64,000 bases of DNA from Arenibacter arenosicollis (GTDB lineage: Bacteria; Bacteroidota; Bacteroidia; Flavobacteriales; Flavobacteriaceae), in assembly GCF_014397245.1 (NCBI RefSeq), contig NZ_JACLHY010000019.1:1-64000 (forward strand). The letters run 5' to 3'. The first letter of the stretch is position 1. Every line of letters begins with the position of its first letter. The notes under the pieces were generated by a model. It saw nothing but the letters and a program-made list of their open reading frames with translations. It did no database searches and was not told the DNA's origin. This document shows, in pieces, positions 61,491 to 64,000 of the stretch. A program made the translations under genes and the position numbers.

Positions 61491-62624
61491 ATGAAAAAAA
61501 ATATAACAAAGTTGCTTCTTGGCACCATTACGGAAAAGGAGATAATGGAGCTTCGTAACTGGTTGAAAGATCTAGAAAACCAGTCTGTTCTTGAATCTTA
61601 TGTTCGTGATTATCACGATCTAAACTTGGCAACATTAGAAAGCAATCTTGATGATGCCTACCACAAGGTGGCCCAGCAAATAGACAGTAACAAAAGACCG
61701 ATTAAAAGGCTTTTCCCAATTTGGTCTAAGTATGCCGCTGCAATTGTATTGTTGTTTGGTTTGGGGTTTTTATTTCAACAAGGTTTCCTTTCCCGGGAAG
61801 ACCTCGAAGTTCTTGCTCCTAAGGATGAATCTATAACCTTGGAATTGAGCAACGGTACAATTCAAACTATTGATATCAAGAGCGTCAAAGAAGTAAAGGA
61901 TTCAGAGGGAAATATTGTGGGGACTCAAAAACAAAATCAGATCAGTTATTCCCAGGTAACAGAAAGGGAAGAATTGGTTTTTAATACTCTAAAAATTCCG
62001 AATGGTAAAAAGTTTCAATTGGAATTGTCCGATGGTACTTTGGTGCACCTAAACGCCGGTAGTTCCTTAAGATATCCGGTTAATTTTCTAGAGGAGGGTC
62101 CCAGGCAAGTATATCTTTCCGGAGAGGCTTATTTCGATGTTACCAGTAATGCTTTAAACCCCTTTATTGTAAATGTCGATGAACTGGATGTAATGGTACT
62201 TGGTACGGAATTTAATATTTCAGCTTATGCCGAAGATGGGCATATAGATGTTGTTTTGGTTGAAGGTTCCGTTGGTATGAACAAAAAGGACCAACTTGAA
62301 AGGGGGTCTGTTGAGTTGTCTCCAGGACAAAAAGGAACTTATGAACAAGATTCCAAGAGTATATTGGTGGATAAAGTAAATACTAGCCTTTACACCTCTT
62401 GGATGCAAGGTCATTTGGTATTTAGAGATTTGACTTTTGATAGTATCTTGAAAAAACTCGAACGCCATTATAACATAGAAATAGTCAATACTAATGTTGT
62501 ACTAGGAAAAGAGGTCTTCAATGCGCGTTTTGATAATGTTGAAATTGAAGAAGTGCTTGGATACTTTAATGATATCCATAGCATCGATTTTAGGATTCAG
62601 GGAAATAAAGTAATAATAAAGTAA
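61491..62624 (+). CDS. FecR-family anti-sigma/transmembrane regulator
   Basis: The 377-residue protein has a cytoplasmic N-terminal part (ITEKEIMELRNWLKDLENQS), one membrane helix (YAAAIVLLFGLGFLFQQGF), a periplasmic FecR domain (NTLKIPNGKKFQLELSDGT, GSSLRYPVNFLEEGPRQVYL, SGEAYFDVTSN, FIVNVDELDVMVLGTEFNI) and a C-terminal DUF4974 part (FRDLTFDSILKKLERHYNIE). It holds the sigma factor until the STN domain of the receptor signals substrate loading. Confidence 0.93.
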   Translation: MKKNITKLLLGTITEKEIMELRNWLKDLENQSVLESYVRDYHDLNLATLESNLDDAYHKVAQQIDSNKRPIKRLFPIWSKYAAAIVLLFGLGFLFQQGFLSREDLEVLAPKDESITLELSNGTIQTIDIKSVKEVKDSEGNIVGTQKQNQISYSQVTEREELVFNTLKIPNGKKFQLELSDGTLVHLNAGSSLRYPVNFLEEGPRQVYLSGEAYFDVTSNALNPFIVNVDELDVMVLGTEFNISAYAEDGHIDVVLVEGSVGMNKKDQLERGSVELSPGQKGTYEQDSKSILVDKVNTSLYTSWMQGHLVFRDLTFDSILKKLERHYNIEIVNTNVVLGKEVFNARFDNVEIEEVLGYFNDIHSIDFRIQGNKVIIK

Positions 62625-62792
62625 AATAACAGAATTGTAACAAAAACAAATTTGAACGCCTATGGATTAAAATCTCAAACGCCGTCGCTTTATTCTAAAA
62701 CAAAACAAAACCGGAAAATGCGCTAACATTTCCCGGAAATAAAAAGCGATCGTGCAAATTAATTTGCTAACCACTGATAAACATTTAAAATT

Positions 62793-64000
62793 ATGAAAAA
62801 AAACTTCATCCAACCGAGGTTGGAATCAACATTGTTGAAATTCGACTTAAAAATGAAATTGACCTTGCTATTACTAATGACCGCCTTATTGGGTTTGCAC
62901 GCCAATGACAGCTATGCTCAAAAGGCCAAAGTAACCCTGAATGTCGAAAACGCTACCGTACAAGAGGTTATAGATAACATTGAATTAAACACAAAATTTA
63001 ATTTCGTTTATAACACTAAACATGTCAATCTTCAGCGGAAGTTATCGCTTAAATTTAACCAGGAACACATTGACAAAGTGCTCAATCAGTTGTTTGAGAG
63101 TACGAATACCAACTATAAAGTCAAGGGTACTCAGGTTATTTTATGGCAGAGTCAGCCCAACAAAGTTATCGAGGTATCTACTCTAGCCGATAATCCTGGA
63201 GAACCATTGGTTGTCCAGTCTGTCATCTCGGGAACGGTAATGGATATGGATGGCACCCCTTTACCTGGAGCAAATATTGTTGAAAAAGGTACTACCAATG
63301 GGGTTATAGCTGATTTTGATGGAAATTTCTCCATAAACATAAACAGTGAGAATGCTGTTTTGGTGGTTTCATTCATTGGCTTCATAACCAAGGAACAACC
63401 TATAGCAGGCCAAAACCAATTGATTATAGAACTTCAAGAGGATTCCGCAAAACTCGATGAAGTAATCGTTACGGGGTATACTTCTGAACGAAAGAGCGAT
63501 CTTACAGGTGCGGTTTCAATAGTTAAAATCGACGAGATGACGGATCAACCTTTAGCCAGTGTAAATGAGATTGTTCAAGGTAGATCCGCAGGTGTCGAAG
63601 TTCTTAGTTCCAATTCTCCTGGTGGTAATGCTGCAATTCGAATCAGGGGATTTAGTACAATAAGAAATAATGATCCGCTCTATGTTATTGACGGTGTGCC
63701 CACTACTACCGGAATTAACTTAATTAATCCAAACGATATAGAGTCGTTGCAAGTTCTTAAAGACGCATCCTCCGCTTCTATTTATGGTTCTAGGGCAGCC
63801 AATGGTGTGGTTGTAATTACCACCAAGAAAGGAAAGGAAGGTAAAGTTAAAATAGCATATGACGGTTATGCAGGCGCAATGACGGTTATGCGATTACCAA
63901 AATTAGCCTCTGCCTCGCAATATGGTGAGGGACTTTGGCAGGCTTTTGCCAATGATGGCATTACACCTTCCAATGATATTTACGGTACAGGAAGTACCCC
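62793..64000 (+). CDS. SusC-like TonB-dependent transducer with STN domain, cut by window end
   Basis: The frame from ATG 62793 is open to the window end (402 codons) with no stop, so the gene is truncated here. It has a signal peptide (MKLTLLLLMTALLGLHAND), an STN/secretin domain at about 50-110 (NVENATVQEVIDNIE, KFNFVYNTKHVN), a regulatory-like domain (ISGTVMDMDGTPLPGANIVE, DFDGNFSININ) and the plug (LDEVIVTGYTSERKSDLTGA, IVQGRSAGVEVLSSNSPGG, NDPLYVIDGVPTTTGINL, GSRAANGVVVITTKKGKEG). The STN domain marks it as the surface-signal transducer for the sigma/FecR pair just upstream. A susD partner is expected beyond the window. Confidence 0.93.
   Translation, partial: MKKNFIQPRLESTLLKFDLKMKLTLLLLMTALLGLHANDSYAQKAKVTLNVENATVQEVIDNIELNTKFNFVYNTKHVNLQRKLSLKFNQEHIDKVLNQLFESTNTNYKVKGTQVILWQSQPNKVIEVSTLADNPGEPLVVQSVISGTVMDMDGTPLPGANIVEKGTTNGVIADFDGNFSININSENAVLVVSFIGFITKEQPIAGQNQLIIELQEDSAKLDEVIVTGYTSERKSDLTGAVSIVKIDEMTDQPLASVNEIVQGRSAGVEVLSSNSPGGNAAIRIRGFSTIRNNDPLYVIDGVPTTTGINLINPNDIESLQVLKDASSASIYGSRAANGVVVITTKKGKEGKVKIAYDGYAGAMTVMRLPKLASASQYGEGLWQAFANDGITPSNDIYGTGST

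Overview
The window looks like chromosomal DNA of a marine Flavobacteriaceae-type Bacteroidota (Arenibacter, Maribacter or Zobellia-like; inferred from gene content, not from a search). The supporting signs are AT-rich DNA, SusC/SusD outer-membrane pairs, a hybrid two-component system (HTCS), an ECF sigma/FecR/STN-SusC locus, several sulfatases, many lipoproteins and few Shine-Dalgarno sites.

Layout. 1-1523 is an array of 223-bp repeats; one unit is expanded by a DUF559 (Vsr-like fold) nuclease gene. 1.6-12.9 kb holds mixed metabolic and hypothetical genes: an M20D amidohydrolase, a membrane protein, a GGCT-like protein, SRPBCC, DedA, a cupin with an AraC regulator, a three-gene lipoprotein/nucleoside hydrolase/VOC operon, an SGNH hydrolase and DUF3667. 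13.4-15.5 kb holds an RsbQ-like hydrolase paired with a PAS histidine kinase. 15.6-18.2 kb has PpnP, a VOC protein and an (alpha/alpha)6 glycosidase-like protein. 18.9-24.5 kb is a three-gene operon of planctomycete-type cytochrome proteins (PSCyt1/DUF1549/DUF1553 with an inserted CBM6-like domain; DUF1501; DUF2231-cytochrome-LRR). 24.7-42.9 kb is a polysaccharide-utilisation region: two sulfatases, ThuA, HTCS, SusC, SusD, GH130, an MFS transporter and a lipoprotein of glycosidase type. 43.1-48.7 kb encodes two tandem, divergent molybdenum-hydroxylase pairs, preceded by a TPR histidine kinase/response regulator pair (48.8-51.3 kb). 51.6-57.0 kb is a probable sulfur-handling cluster (DoxX, DsrE-like, two SoxB/5'-nucleotidase-like phosphoesterases, a TlpA thioredoxin). 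57.3-60.6 kb is a TolB-propeller/amidohydrolase fusion. From 60.8 kb to the right edge runs a second glycan-uptake locus (sigma factor, FecR, STN-SusC), cut by the window end.

How the genes work together. The HTCS would sense a released sugar and switch on SusC/SusD. The secreted sulfatases would desulfate the glycan, GH130 would cleave mannoside-type oligosaccharides in the cytoplasm and the MFS protein would import them. This suggests a sulfated, mannose-containing marine glycan as substrate, which is inference. The cytochrome operon carries its own glycan-binding-like domain and lies beside the sulfatases, so it may act on the same material. Most intriguing are the DUF559 repeat element with shorter deletion-like copies, the RsbQ/PAS-kinase pairing, the CBM6-like insertion in the cytochrome protein, and the two SoxB-like proteins lacking the usual 5'-nucleotidase catalytic histidine.
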